A stretch of DNA of 64,000 bases from Parapedobacter lycopersici (GCF_024643285.1 NZ_JAMSLW010000002.1:62001-126000); one strand, 5' to 3'. Positions 25,131-34,592 are shown, counted from the first letter of the stretch. The notes: generated by a model from the letters alone, not told the origin. Made by a program: numbers and translations.

Positions 25131-26249
25131 TTACATCAGCAGGGTGTCAATCCGATGGCCATGCACCATCTGCTGCTTTGCTGACCACGAAAATACCGTG
25201 AACGTACCGTCCTGCGAGGCCACCATTGCCAGCGAATCATGCTGGTCATTCACAAACTGTGCCGCTGCCAGGTGCCGGGTTCCGCCGATTCCGGTGGCAT
25301 CCAGCAACTGCACCGAACTCCCTGCAACGGGCTCGGTAATCATCAATTGTGCAACAGGCGCGGAGTGGGGTGACCGTGCCACTTTCGCGCCAAAGGCCAG
25401 TAAACGATGATCCTGCGTAATTACCGTGGCCCCGTCGATAGCAGAATACCCCCCAACAGCACTGACCATCTTCTGCATGGTATCCTGGCCATCCGGATGC
25501 TGCAACATGTCATCATCAGCAGGCAAAACAGCCTGTGGCTCCACCAGGTAGTTGATTGGCTGTACAATGGAGTGCAGCCATGCAGTGCTGTCTTTGGGCA
25601 CGACCAGAAGTAACGCCCCACGCCCATGGCTACGCATAGCCAGTGCAAGGTTCACCAACAGATTTTCCGACTGATCTGCCACTGATCGATGAGTAAAGCC
25701 CAACAGGGTGGAAAGCATCCCCGGGCAGTCTGTTAATCCCCAATGATTGTTATCGATCACCTTGATCTGGTTCCCCTTCAATACTGCGATATTGATAAAC
25801 TTCCGCATGGCATCATGATGCTTATGCTTAACCACCAGCAAGCCCGCTTCCACAACTTCCAATACCAGGCAGTGCACGGGCAGCTCATGTGTGGTACCCC
25901 AGATGTATAGCCGATCATCTTCTTTCCAAACACCCAAATGGATCCCTGGCTGCACCACGGCAGGAGACAGTTTAACAAGATTGTATGGCGTAAACCGCTG
26001 TTGGTGGAGAAAGACCAAGTTACTCCCGGTCATATCCGGTGGTGCAAAAGCCAATGATATCTTAGGTTCATAACCTTCCTCCCGACGCAGGCTTGCCCAG
26101 AATGCAGTATCAATTAATGCTTCAATAATGGGGATATCCGGAAGGTACCCCACCGTCTCAGACTGATGGAGGCCTGCCTGTTTTTCCAGGTAAGCAGCAA
26201 CCTGGTCGGCTACCACCTTTGCCGCTAAATATGTAGGTTCTGAAATCAT
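25131..26249 (-). CDS. Diadenylate cyclase (DAC)-like protein with N-terminal sensor domain (DACNV type)
   Basis: A 372-residue protein without signal peptide or membrane segments. The C-terminal ~110 residues match the DisA_N/DAC fold in order: 'GGYSAIDGATVIT' with DGA at 272-274, GIGGTRHLAAAQFV with GTRH at 323-326, then 'SLAMVASQDGTFTVFSW' in the place of the usual 'vvSEEtG.isv'. The basic residue normally following RH (RHR) is Leu here and SEE is SQD, so activity is uncertain. Residues 1-230 form a separate domain, as in the DACNV sensor proteins described from comparative genomics of Bacteroidota. Predicted role: cytoplasmic c-di-AMP (or related nucleotide) synthesis or sensing. The gene is first in an operon with dinB. 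Confidence 0.75.
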   Translation of the reverse strand: MISEPTYLAAKVVADQVAAYLEKQAGLHQSETVGYLPDIPIIEALIDTAFWASLRREEGYEPKISLAFAPPDMTGSNLVFLHQQRFTPYNLVKLSPAVVQPGIHLGVWKEDDRLYIWGTTHELPVHCLVLEVVEAGLLVVKHKHHDAMRKFINIAVLKGNQIKVIDNNHWGLTDCPGMLSTLLGFTHRSVADQSENLLVNLALAMRSHGRGALLLVVPKDSTAWLHSIVQPINYLVEPQAVLPADDDMLQHPDGQDTMQKMVSAVGGYSAIDGATVITQDHRLLAFGAKVARSPHSAPVAQLMITEPVAGSSVQLLDATGIGGTRHLAAAQFVNDQHDSLAMVASQDGTFTVFSWSAKQQMVHGHRIDTLLM

Positions 26250-26326
26250 CCGCTAATGATCCGTGCCGCTTACCGATACGGTATGATGACATCGGCGTTC
26301 TACAAACTTAGCTAAATTCTTTTATA

Positions 26327-27067
26327 TCAGCTTACCTGCGCGGTCGGCCGTAATAAGATTTCGTTAACGTCATATTCATCCGGCTGTTCAATGGCATAAG
26401 CAATCGCACGGGCAATGGCATCAGCTGGTATCGCGATACGTCCCAATCCTGCTTTGATATCCGGATTGGTGACCGCATGGGGCAATTCCGTTTTGATGGC
26501 TCCCGGGGAGATGATGGTTGTGCGGATATTATACGGTTTGGATTCCTGCCGGAATCCCTCGGAAATGGCCCGAACGGCAAATTTGGTCGACGAATAAATA
26601 GCACTCTCCCCATTAAGCGGAACACGCCAGCCGGCTACGGACGCCACATTAATTACATGTCCGCTTTGCTGTGCTTTCATGTAAGGGAGGACTGCGCCGA
26701 TTCCGTACAACACGCCCTTGATGTTCACGTCAATCATCCGGTCCCAATCGTCGTATTGCAATTCTTCAATCCGGGACAGGGGCATAATGCCTGCATTATT
26801 AATGAGCACATCGACTTTGCCAAATGCGCTGATGGTGCCGTCAACCAACGCCTGAACGGCCACGCGATCGGTCACGTCAGTTTCAAAAGCCACTGCCTTT
26901 CCTCCTGCTGCTGTGATCTCCTCCACCAGCTTATCCAATCGATCCTTACGCCGTGCACCCAATCCTACCAGGCCCCCATTAGCGGCCAGGTCCTTTGCAG
27001 CAGCTTCACCAATACCGCTGCTTGCTCCCGTAATGACAATGACTTTCCCGTTTATGTTGTTTTCCAT
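26327..27067 (-). CDS. SDR family oxidoreductase
   Basis: A 246-residue classical [11 protein letters not shown] at 13-20, NNAG at 90-93, catalytic Ser143, Tyr158 and Lys162 (YSSTK). Arg39-Arg40 after the second strand (GARRKDR) favours NADP(H). Overall it resembles the YdfG/serine-dehydrogenase-like cluster frequently annotated simply as oxidoreductase. Substrate unknown. It lies upstream of the DAC-like gene in the same orientation with a 77-bp gap, so it might share a transcript, though spacing is looser than between the DAC-like gene and dinB. Confidence 0.9.
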   Translation of the reverse strand: MENNINGKVIVITGASSGIGEAAAKDLAANGGLVGLGARRKDRLDKLVEEITAAGGKAVAFETDVTDRVAVQALVDGTISAFGKVDVLINNAGIMPLSRIEELQYDDWDRMIDVNIKGVLYGIGAVLPYMKAQQSGHVINVASVAGWRVPLNGESAIYSSTKFAVRAISEGFRQESKPYNIRTTIISPGAIKTELPHAVTNPDIKAGLGRIAIPADAIARAIAYAIEQPDEYDVNEILLRPTAQVS

Positions 27068-27177
27068 TTTTAAATTCCTTAGTTAATTGAACCATGAATA
27101 GGCATCAAAATTAACAATTTTGATCCAATCACCCCCTGCAGCTGCACCAAGCCCCGCTTAGGGTTGGGTTTCGGACC

Positions 27178-27332
27178 GGTTAGGGGTTGGCTTCGGAGCT
27201 CATTCGGTACTTGTTCGACACTCGTTCGACTCGGCTTCGGGTTTTTCCCGAATGAGTGTCGAACGAGTGTCGAACAAGCATCGACGGAGTGTCGACGGAG
27301 ACAGCAAGAAGCTCTGAAGCCAACCCCTAACC
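27178..27332. repeat. 155-bp nested inverted repeat (cruciform-like element)
   Basis: The outer arms of 23 bp (27178-27200 and 27310-27332) match at 22 positions. Inside are perfect 20-bp arms, TTGTTCGACACTCGTTCGAC at 27211-27230 with its complement at 27258-27277. At the centre is a 6-bp hairpin TTCGGG/CCCGAA (27236-27241 with 27247-27252). GTCGA-type words recur (GTCGAACGAGTGTCGAAC, GTCGACGGAG). It fills most of the 300-bp gap 27068-27367; short frames inside it are products of the symmetry. It looks like a dispersed palindromic repeat or a mobile-element relic. Confidence 0.75.
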
Positions 27333-27367
27333 AGTCCCTACATGGATAGAAACCGGACAGCAAGCTG

Positions 27368-28270
27368 TTACTCCCGGATTTCCATGCGGTAAGCAACTAA
27401 CCGATTATCATGGAATGTTGGTATAACCAGTAGCTTTTCATTCGGAATGTATCCAATATCTGCAGCATTGATTGCCTGGTCTTTGGTATCAAGAATTTTC
27501 TGCTGTTTCCCATTTTCGTCTATGAAATACACCTCCCCTTTCCAGCTGGAGGTCAGGTAACGGCCACCTTCAAGTGGAATGATCCCATCTACCTGTCCGA
27601 GGCCGGCTACCCGCGTTTCAATTGATCCGTCACCTAAATTAACCGCTTTAAGGCTACCGCCATGGGAAGAAGCTACAAGCAGTTCATCGCCGTTGATCAA
27701 TACCCCATTAGGGGTCTCCAGGCTATCACTCTGTACGATCATTTTCGCCTGCCCGTCCGGGCTCACCCGGAAAATTCCATTCGTTTTTGAATCCGCGGCA
27801 TAGATCGTCCCGTCTTCAGCGATATCCATTCCATTGAGTGCGCCCGCACCATCCACCGTAATCCGTTCGACTATCTTTCCTGTCGCAATATCAATTTTCA
27901 CAATGGTATTGCGGTCATTGACATACAGAAAATCGCCATGCACTTCATTTCCAAGCGGACCTTTAAAGCCGGTTACCCATTTGGCATTTTTTATGCTTCC
28001 ATCTGCGCCAACCAACGCAATATAACCTGCGTTTTCTGCATCACTTTGCCTATTGATGTTAGACACGTAAAACTGGTTTCTTGCAGGGTCATAGGTAACA
28101 CATTCCGGTGTGATGAGGGATGTGGTATCTGTTGCCCAAGCCTGGGATAATACGACTGATATACTGTCTGTCGATGACGTAGCGGTATTGGTCTGTTCAT
28201 CAGACCCACCGTTCGGATTACCACAAGCGGCCATGCATAGCACCGTGGTCATCATAAATACATGCTTCAT
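27368..28270 (-). CDS. SMP-30/gluconolactonase-like beta-propeller lipoprotein
   Basis: A 300-residue lipoprotein: signal peptide with lipobox MAAC (Cys16) and a Ser/Thr-rich linker. The body is a beta-propeller of the SMP-30/NHL group: 'ECVTYDPARNQFYVSNIN', 'LNGMDIAEDGTIYAADSKTN', GIFRVSPDGQAKMIV, 'TPNGVLINGDELLVASS' and 'VDGIIPLEGGRYLTSSW'. Conserved Glu/Asn/Asp metal ligands of true SMP-30 lactonases (E in PECV, N in TPNGV, D in VDGI) appear in the right order, so lactonase activity is possible. It lies 45 bp after the heparinase-type gene on the same strand and may be the last gene of the polysaccharide locus. Confidence 0.82.
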   Translation of the reverse strand: MKHVFMMTTVLCMAACGNPNGGSDEQTNTATSSTDSISVVLSQAWATDTTSLITPECVTYDPARNQFYVSNINRQSDAENAGYIALVGADGSIKNAKWVTGFKGPLGNEVHGDFLYVNDRNTIVKIDIATGKIVERITVDGAGALNGMDIAEDGTIYAADSKTNGIFRVSPDGQAKMIVQSDSLETPNGVLINGDELLVASSHGGSLKAVNLGDGSIETRVAGLGQVDGIIPLEGGRYLTSSWKGEVYFIDENGKQQKILDTKDQAINAADIGYIPNEKLLVIPTFHDNRLVAYRMEIRE

Positions 28271-28315
28271 AGGACTATCCTTTGGTTTTTACCAATCCCA
28301 CAACATTCAGGCCAA

Positions 28316-31300
28316 CTACTTGACGGACAGCTTCCCTTCGCCAGCCGGCAGCTGAATGGTTAATTCTTTCGTATTTTTATTATACGTGTAATTTTTTATG
28401 CGTTGACCGTTTAACATGACAGCTGAGACACCCCCGTCATAACGGATGGTAACCGCGGCTGCCTCATCAATATAGTAATGTAATTCGTTGCCTGACAATT
28501 CAAACGTAATCGGAATACCTGCGCTGACTGCCACATGCTGGTCCTGATAGGTCGTGGCACGTGCAACGAAGACCGGTTCTCCCTGTCCATAGGCAATAGC
28601 CAATGCATCGGTGGTAAACCCACCGACCTGGTAGGCTGTTCCGGGGTTAGTAGAAAATGCAAACTGCTGGCCGGACACCGTTCCCTGCATGAATCCGTCA
28701 CCCGCCTGTGTCGCAACATCGGGTTTGCCGCCCAATGCCGTAGCCGTAAATAAATTGGCCATAACCAGGGGCTTACCCTGTGTCTTGCCGGTCACGGTAA
28801 GCATGCCTTCCCGTTCAAGCGGCCTCATGTTAAGCAGTGTCTTGAGGTAATGCGGCGTTTTCACCGCTTCCACGTTCACCTGTTGTGGCGCTAAGTGCAT
28901 GATATGCAGTGTCGCCTCATTTTTAGTAATGGTCGATTCCTTCGCACCTGCCTGGATATCTTCAAAACGCTTGGCCTGATACAGTAAATTAATTTCCGCA
29001 TCTTTTTCAGCAGGTGCCGCCACGTCAAGCATCAGCACGGCATTGGGTTTAAGGAACAGCACGTTCCTGCGCAGGCTCTTAACCTCGCCCCAATATAGCT
29101 TACCGATGTCACCCGTCACATAAGATGCGTGCTTGCCGTCCAAAAAATGGGAGATGAACGCATGGTCATCAAAACCGGGAGCAAAGCTCCTATGGTCGCC
29201 CGTCCGCTGGCTTTGATGGTTACCGTTGACCAGGATTGTGGAGTGCCCCACTGGCTGCGTAAGCCACGACTCGTAAATAGGATCATCGTAATAATTGGAG
29301 TTAGCCAGCGGCCGCTCTTCAATAAATATTTCGCCCCGGTCGGCCAGCCAAAAACTACCCTGGTCAATATGCTGGTGGTTATAGAACGGTCCCGTCCGCA
29401 TAACAAAGACAAAATCGTCCGTTTCCCAGCCTCCCTTAAATACCGTGGTGCCGATATCACGGAATACCTTAACCGGGTTTTCGTCAAAAGGATCATCCTC
29501 CGGAATATCCTCCGTATAGAAAACCACATCTTCATATGTGGCTTTATCGAAATTCCGGAATCGTTCAAAACGGTCCGTACCATGCCCTTCCCCGGTGGCA
29601 CCCGTCGGCGCTGCGGTGTTATCCTGCCTTAGAAAATGATAAAACCAGCTTAACCGCGGATCCTTATATTTGCCAAGCAAATAGGCCCAATTCGTCGCCG
29701 TAGTTAAATTTCCACCCGAATCGCCGTATTCAAACCACCGTTTGCCTTTCACCCAGCCAGCCCAGATATATTCGTTATAGGTGTTCCGCATGGGTGCCGA
29801 CATATCGATATGAAACACATTCTCCAACGACGGCAGGCTATAAGACAGGTTTTGGAAACTGTAATTATTATAACCAAATCCTTCACCCCAAGCCCCGTCT
29901 TCGGAATCCGTCACATTGTGGGCAAATTTATCCAGTTTCAGGATGGCACCTGTAAAATAGGGTTCCAATTGTTCTGTATCCGGTCCGTCCTGGAAGATTG
30001 CCGCCATGCTCATTAATGAGCCACCTACCGTCATTGCCAGCCAATTCGAGGTTCCGGCTGTAATGTTATCATTATACACATAGGTTCTATGCACCCCCTC
30101 CACAATGTTTTTCATGATCGCTTCCCGGATTTTCAACCGTTCATCCTCGCTCATAAAGTCGTATACCAGGTCATACGCCTCAGCCAGCCGGTGCGACCAG
30201 CTTCCGGTACGGTGTTCACTGAAACGGCCACGTTTGGTTTGCCAAGGGTGTGTCCAGTCCGGCCAGGCGGCAAGCCTCAGCAATACCGCTTTGACATAAT
30301 TTCCCGCCTCGGTATCGTGGTGAAAAGCATAAGCCCTGGCATTCAGCCGGAGTGCCTCGCCTGTGTGGTAGATGCGTGACCCCCAAGCGGCCCACGTTGG
30401 CAGCCAGTTTTCATCAGGGAATTGGTCGAGGTCATAGATCAGGCTCTCTGCAGGAATATCTTCCCGCTGTTTCTTAGCCTGTACTAAAATATCGTCATAT
30501 ACCTGTTGATAGCGTTCGTCCTGGAACCGTTGAGCGATTTTTTCTTTCCCTTCCGCATCAAAAAGCAGGCGCGGATGCTGTCCGCCAATCGCTTTCGGTG
30601 CGATATGAATCGTAAATACCGTATTGGCCAGCTGCTTGTTGCCTTTGCGCGCCGTTAATGTTGCCAAATACAGCCCTTCCGGAAACGCAAGTTTAATACC
30701 CTTAGTCGCCCACGTAGCGGACTGGTTACTTAAATTCCCTTCATACACCGTGTTGTTTTGATCAAAATAAGGCGCAATCCGTAACGTTACCTTGTCTGCA
30801 TCGGTTACCCAGGTTCCCTTCAGCTGGAACTCATCTCCCGCATAATAGTGTTTTTTTGGAATGTAGGGTTTGAATTCCGGCAGTTTAACCACCTCCGGTT
30901 CATTAAATTGGAACGCCGCAACCCGCGCTCCCTTAAACGTGATGTCATCCAATCCCAAGTATATCGGCATGTCCGGATCCGCATCCGGAAATTTCGTAAG
31001 GAAAGCCAATGCATTGATCTTTACCCGGTCCTTACCGGCAATTGCCGGGTTTTGCGCCACAAAATCATCGTAGGATACCGTTACCCATTCCCATTTGTTA
31101 AGTGTAGGTGCAGGTATCGTAACGTCCAATTTGCCATATTCCCCTGCAGCAAACCGCACCTTATACCATTCCGCTGGAATATTGGCCTTTAAATAATACC
31201 TGAATTTTACTGTTGCCCCCGGCACAAGGTACATGTCCAGCAGTTTCTGCGCACCGGCATAATTATCGACATTCGTATAGGGTGTTACTTTCTGAACGAC

Positions 31301-31567
31301 AGAAATATTGGGATCACCGGAGACAATTTCGTTTACCCTGAAATTCTGGTTATAAGCGATGTCCTGCCAATGGGGATACGATGCCCAGGCTCCCAGGGCC
31401 CGGTCCTCAAAATCATCGGTATACGTCCATGGCTCCAGGATGACGTCCACGGGATCCTGATCCGTTGTTTGTATTGTTTTTGGTTGCTCACCGATATCCG
31501 TTTTCGTCGGTAGTACCGCGCTGGCCAACAGGGGCAGCGTAATTGCCATTAGCACTTTTAAAGACAT
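28316..31567 (-). CDS. Heparinase II/III-type polysaccharide lyase, multidomain
   Basis: A 1083-residue secreted enzyme. After a short signal peptide comes a jelly-roll-like domain (about 50-215, 'WTYTDDFEDRALGAWASYP'), a beta-sandwich linker (225-325), an (alpha/alpha) toroid (about 330-645, from HPRLLFDAEGKEKIAQRFQ) and a C-terminal heparinase II/III beta-sandwich. Likely active-site elements are EGFGYNNYS (562-570) and the metal or substrate block NHQHIDQGSFWL (730-741, His733, Asp735). PL families with this fold cleave uronate-containing glycans (heparin/heparan, chondroitin, alginate) by beta-elimination. It is last in module (c), after NagA, NagB and the fructuronate reductase. The exact PL family cannot be settled by eye. 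Confidence 0.88.
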   Translation of the reverse strand: MSLKVLMAITLPLLASAVLPTKTDIGEQPKTIQTTDQDPVDVILEPWTYTDDFEDRALGAWASYPHWQDIAYNQNFRVNEIVSGDPNISVVQKVTPYTNVDNYAGAQKLLDMYLVPGATVKFRYYLKANIPAEWYKVRFAAGEYGKLDVTIPAPTLNKWEWVTVSYDDFVAQNPAIAGKDRVKINALAFLTKFPDADPDMPIYLGLDDITFKGARVAAFQFNEPEVVKLPEFKPYIPKKHYYAGDEFQLKGTWVTDADKVTLRIAPYFDQNNTVYEGNLSNQSATWATKGIKLAFPEGLYLATLTARKGNKQLANTVFTIHIAPKAIGGQHPRLLFDAEGKEKIAQRFQDERYQQVYDDILVQAKKQREDIPAESLIYDLDQFPDENWLPTWAAWGSRIYHTGEALRLNARAYAFHHDTEAGNYVKAVLLRLAAWPDWTHPWQTKRGRFSEHRTGSWSHRLAEAYDLVYDFMSEDERLKIREAIMKNIVEGVHRTYVYNDNITAGTSNWLAMTVGGSLMSMAAIFQDGPDTEQLEPYFTGAILKLDKFAHNVTDSEDGAWGEGFGYNNYSFQNLSYSLPSLENVFHIDMSAPMRNTYNEYIWAGWVKGKRWFEYGDSGGNLTTATNWAYLLGKYKDPRLSWFYHFLRQDNTAAPTGATGEGHGTDRFERFRNFDKATYEDVVFYTEDIPEDDPFDENPVKVFRDIGTTVFKGGWETDDFVFVMRTGPFYNHQHIDQGSFWLADRGEIFIEERPLANSNYYDDPIYESWLTQPVGHSTILVNGNHQSQRTGDHRSFAPGFDDHAFISHFLDGKHASYVTGDIGKLYWGEVKSLRRNVLFLKPNAVLMLDVAAPAEKDAEINLLYQAKRFEDIQAGAKESTITKNEATLHIMHLAPQQVNVEAVKTPHYLKTLLNMRPLEREGMLTVTGKTQGKPLVMANLFTATALGGKPDVATQAGDGFMQGTVSGQQFAFSTNPGTAYQVGGFTTDALAIAYGQGEPVFVARATTYQDQHVAVSAGIPITFELSGNELHYYIDEAAAVTIRYDGGVSAVMLNGQRIKNYTYNKNTKELTIQLPAGEGKLSVK

Positions 31568-31616
31568 GGTTTTATAATTAGGTATTTTAATTGGAATATT
31601 TTGGTTAGGCGGGGCA

Positions 31617-32435
31617 CTAAACCCCGCTGAATATTGAAAAGCCCCCGTCTACACAGATCATTGCACCGGTCACAAATTTGGACGCGTCGCTCAACAACCA
31701 CACAATCGCACCTTTTAACTCATCCGGGTGGCCGAATCGCTTATAAGGGGTTTGCCGGATGACTGATGCGCCCCGGTCGGTGTAGCCGCCGTCCGGTGTA
31801 GTAAGCAGGTTGCGGTTCTGTTCAGTGAGGAAAAAGCCAGGCGCCAGCGCATTCATCCGCAATTTATCACCGTACCGGTTCGCCAGTTCAACGGCAAACC
31901 ACTGATTATAACAATCCATGGCTGCTTTTCCCATGTTATAGCCCAGCACGCGGGTAACCGCACGCTTGGAATTCATAGAAGAAATATTAACGATGCTGCC
32001 GTATTCGGCGGTATTCGCCATGGCCTCACCGAAAACCTGTGTGGGTAATACGGTGCCCCAGAGGTTAACTTCCATCACTCGTTTCATCCCGGCCAGGTTC
32101 ATTTTAAAAATATCTTCACCGGGTAATAACACCCCCTCCGGCATATTGCCACCGGCGGCATTTACCAGCCCGTCAATTTTCCCAAATTCACTGAGTGTCT
32201 TATCTTTTGCTTCCAGCAATTGCTTTTCATCCAGTACATCCGCTACCAGAGCGATAGCCCTACCCCCCTGTTGATTGATCTGATCGGCACGCTGGTGAGC
32301 CACCTCTGCATTCCGGCCCAGTATGCCCACGGCTCCGCCCGCCTCCACAATCCCGTTAATAAACGCTTCTCCTAAAATTCCGGTACCACCGGTAACTACA
32401 ATCACTTTTCCTGCTAATGAAAAATTATCTGCCAT
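31617..32435 (-). CDS. SDR-type D-mannonate oxidoreductase (fructuronate reductase)
   Basis: A 272-residue SDR closely resembling the YjmF/UxuB-like SDR class: 'GKVIVVTGGTGILGEAF' with TGGTGILG at 15-22, 'LVNAAGGNMPEGV', 'NLWGTVLPTQVFGEAMA', the active-site Tyr166 and Lys170 (YNMGK), 'APGFFLTEQNRNLLT' and the terminal GGFSIFSGV. That class reduces D-fructuronate to D-mannonate with NAD(P)H in glucuronate breakdown; related members act on other uronate-derived keto acids. The context (lyases, 49 bp from the heparinase-type gene) supports a uronate role. UxuA, KdgK and KdgA are not in the window. Confidence 0.85.
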   Translation of the reverse strand: MADNFSLAGKVIVVTGGTGILGEAFINGIVEAGGAVGILGRNAEVAHQRADQINQQGGRAIALVADVLDEKQLLEAKDKTLSEFGKIDGLVNAAGGNMPEGVLLPGEDIFKMNLAGMKRVMEVNLWGTVLPTQVFGEAMANTAEYGSIVNISSMNSKRAVTRVLGYNMGKAAMDCYNQWFAVELANRYGDKLRMNALAPGFFLTEQNRNLLTTPDGGYTDRGASVIRQTPYKRFGHPDELKGAIVWLLSDASKFVTGAMICVDGGFSIFSGV

Positions 32436-32487
32436 TTCCGCTATTGTTATTTTTATGAATTCATTGTTTATTTCGTTCCCGCGACCA

Positions 32488-33234
32488 TCATTTGGTGTAG
32501 ATCGACAGGTCTTTGATCAGACCGATGGCAGGGAGTCCCGCGGTACCCCTTAACCTAAAGGCAATATGCCCGCCGGTTATGAGAGAGTCATCCACCATGC
32601 TGACAACCTCTTTACCGTCTATTGACAGCCACAATTTAGTGCCTTCCCTCCCCGCTTCAATATCATAATATACCCCGGCAATCATCCCGTCCTGTCCCGG
32701 TGCGTTAGCCTGTTTTTCCGCTGCCGGATTCTTGGTGATAAAAGGGGTTCCTCCATGGGGTGCGTTCTTGAAGGCAAAAAAGTAATTGCGCGTTTCCGAA
32801 GTCCAGAACCCCATCGTGCCATCGTAATTTCCAGGAACAGTCAATTGATCACCCGACTGGTCCTTGGCCGACAGAACGGTTACGAAAACAGTTGCCGGGG
32901 ACAGGGCAAGCGCCTTGTACCGTACAACGACGTCTCCTTCATAATACCGCGGACTCAATAGCATGACCCCTTTCGACTGGCCGGTTTCCTCAAGACTGAC
33001 CTGTTCACCCATGACACTCGCAACCTTACCGTCGCCCAATAATTGCCAAGCCGCCAGTTCATCAGGGAGTACCTGCTCCGCTGTCCATCCATCGGCATTA
33101 AAACCCGTATCATTTTTTTCGGTTTCTGCATGGGGTTCCGTAGTCACCGGGGCATTACAGCCCGCGTAAACTCCCGCTAACATCAACAAGAGGCAGAGTA
33201 AGGAATTTTTATTACGTTTCATCATTATACTCAT
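32488..33234 (-). CDS. ConA-like (DUF1080/YesU-like) lipoprotein
   Basis: A 248-residue lipoprotein from ATG 33234 (ATGs at 33225 and 33222 are also possible; the frame reaches a TTG at 33246). Lipobox VYAGC. The mature part has jelly-roll strands of the DUF1080/YesU kind: 'KGVMLLSPRYYEGDVVVRYK', 'TVFVTVLSAKDQSG', 'GTMGFWTSETRNYFFAFKN', GVYYDIEAGREGTKLWLSID and 'GGHIAFRLRGTAGLPAIGLI'. Members of these families bind or cleave sugars, sometimes 3-keto-glycosides. A glycan-binding or accessory enzyme role at the cell surface is inferred from its place between the MFS transporter and the uronate SDR. Confidence 0.75.
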   Translation of the reverse strand: MSIMMKRNKNSLLCLLLMLAGVYAGCNAPVTTEPHAETEKNDTGFNADGWTAEQVLPDELAAWQLLGDGKVASVMGEQVSLEETGQSKGVMLLSPRYYEGDVVVRYKALALSPATVFVTVLSAKDQSGDQLTVPGNYDGTMGFWTSETRNYFFAFKNAPHGGTPFITKNPAAEKQANAPGQDGMIAGVYYDIEAGREGTKLWLSIDGKEVVSMVDDSLITGGHIAFRLRGTAGLPAIGLIKDLSIYTK

Positions 33235-33269
33235 CTTTCGATTCAAAAGAAGGGTTAATTATTCAACCA

Positions 33270-34592
33270 CTATTTTGACCAGTTTTTGATCCGGTGGCCC
33301 CAAATGGCGTAAAACAGGATATACAGATAACAAGGCATTAATACCCAATATGCCGACCGCTCATTGTAATGATCGGCCAGGAGTCCATACATCATCGGCA
33401 ATACGGCATTTCCGGAAAGTCCCATAACGATAATTGAAGAACCAATTTTCGTAAACCTGCCCAGTCCGTTTATTGCTAAAGGCCATATCGCCGGCCCCAC
33501 CAGCGAATTAGCCAGCCCCAGCATAACCACGAACCAGATAGACCAATCCGCTGTGTGTCCAAGGAATGTAACCGAACCATGGCTATATACGATCAGCAGG
33601 GTAAAAATGGCACCCAAAATAGCACAGACCTTCAGCGCATTACCCTGCGAGATAAATCTCGGGATACAGATAACACCGATAAAGTAACCAATAATGGCAG
33701 TAAACAGGGTATAAGATGGAAATGCCTTTGCCTCCAATAAGCCGATCCCCATGGTTTCCGCGTAGCTGATGATGGTATCGATGGATACCACCTGCGTGCC
33801 CACGTGAAGAAACCAGGCAAAAGCACCTAATATTAAATGCGGGAATTGCAGGATGCTTGTTTTCGAAGAATTAGATACCGCCACATCGTCCGTCTCATGC
33901 TCGGTGTCGATCTCCGGAAGCGGAGAATAACGGATTAATAATCCGAAAACGATCAATGCAATGCCAACACAGGTATAAGGCAGGACAACCCGGCCGATTA
34001 ATTCTTCCAGTGCCGCTGTCTTGGCCGCACCGGTCATGCTCGGCAGCTGCTCAAACAGCTGTGCATCGGATTCACGTAGTACTACGGCTGCAAAAATCAG
34101 CGGCGCCAGTATGCCGGCACCTTTGTTGCAAATCCCCATGATACTCATCCGCTGGGCACCCCGTTCTATCGGGCCAAGTATCGTTACGTACGGATTTGCC
34201 GCAGTCTGCAGCATCGCCAGTCCGGCCCCGATGGAAAACAGCCCGAACAGGAAGATCGGATAAGCCATTGCCGCCGCTGCCGGTATAAATACCAGCGCCC
34301 CCACCGCCATTGCCCAGAAACCGAGCATCATCCCCTTTTTAAATCCGATCCGCTTCAGCAGAAAGGAGGACGGGACCGAAAAAATAAGATACGAAATGTA
34401 AAATGCAAAGGCAACTAAATAAGATTCAAAATGAGATAATTCAAACCCGATCCGGAAGTAAGGGATCAGGATGGCGTTGATCCACGAAACGAATCCAAAC
34501 ATAAAAAAAAGGAACGCGATGATAAATATGCCTTTCATCGATTCCTTAACACTTAGCGTGCCTGCAAGTACGGTTTTAGGAGAATTAGCCAT
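33270..34592 (-). CDS. Sugar MFS transporter (FucP/NagP-like)
   Basis: A 440-residue inner-membrane protein with about 12 predicted helices. N-terminal half markers are 'FLFFMFGFVSWINAILIPYF' and GAGLAMLQTAANPYVTILGP, the latter being the signature of the FucP/GluP/NagP sugar-proton symporter family; the C-terminal half contains 'NSLVGPAIWPLAINGLGRFT', also typical. It is next to nagB and nagA, which suggests N-acetylglucosamine (or a GlcNAc-containing mono- or disaccharide) as substrate, as for the NagP permeases. The substrate is inference from neighbours. It sits between nagB and the ConA-like gene, all on the minus strand, with short gaps. Confidence 0.9.
   Translation of the reverse strand: MANSPKTVLAGTLSVKESMKGIFIIAFLFFMFGFVSWINAILIPYFRIGFELSHFESYLVAFAFYISYLIFSVPSSFLLKRIGFKKGMMLGFWAMAVGALVFIPAAAAMAYPIFLFGLFSIGAGLAMLQTAANPYVTILGPIERGAQRMSIMGICNKGAGILAPLIFAAVVLRESDAQLFEQLPSMTGAAKTAALEELIGRVVLPYTCVGIALIVFGLLIRYSPLPEIDTEHETDDVAVSNSSKTSILQFPHLILGAFAWFLHVGTQVVSIDTIISYAETMGIGLLEAKAFPSYTLFTAIIGYFIGVICIPRFISQGNALKVCAILGAIFTLLIVYSHGSVTFLGHTADWSIWFVVMLGLANSLVGPAIWPLAINGLGRFTKIGSSIIVMGLSGNAVLPMMYGLLADHYNERSAYWVLMPCYLYILFYAIWGHRIKNWSK

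Noticed and set aside
27178-27332. CRISPR array
   Set aside because: The repeats are inverted and irregular, with no unique spacers of constant length and no cas genes in the window.
27079-27396. Frames on both strands within the nested inverted repeat
   Set aside because: They arise from the palindromic sequence itself, with repeated low-information words and no domain.
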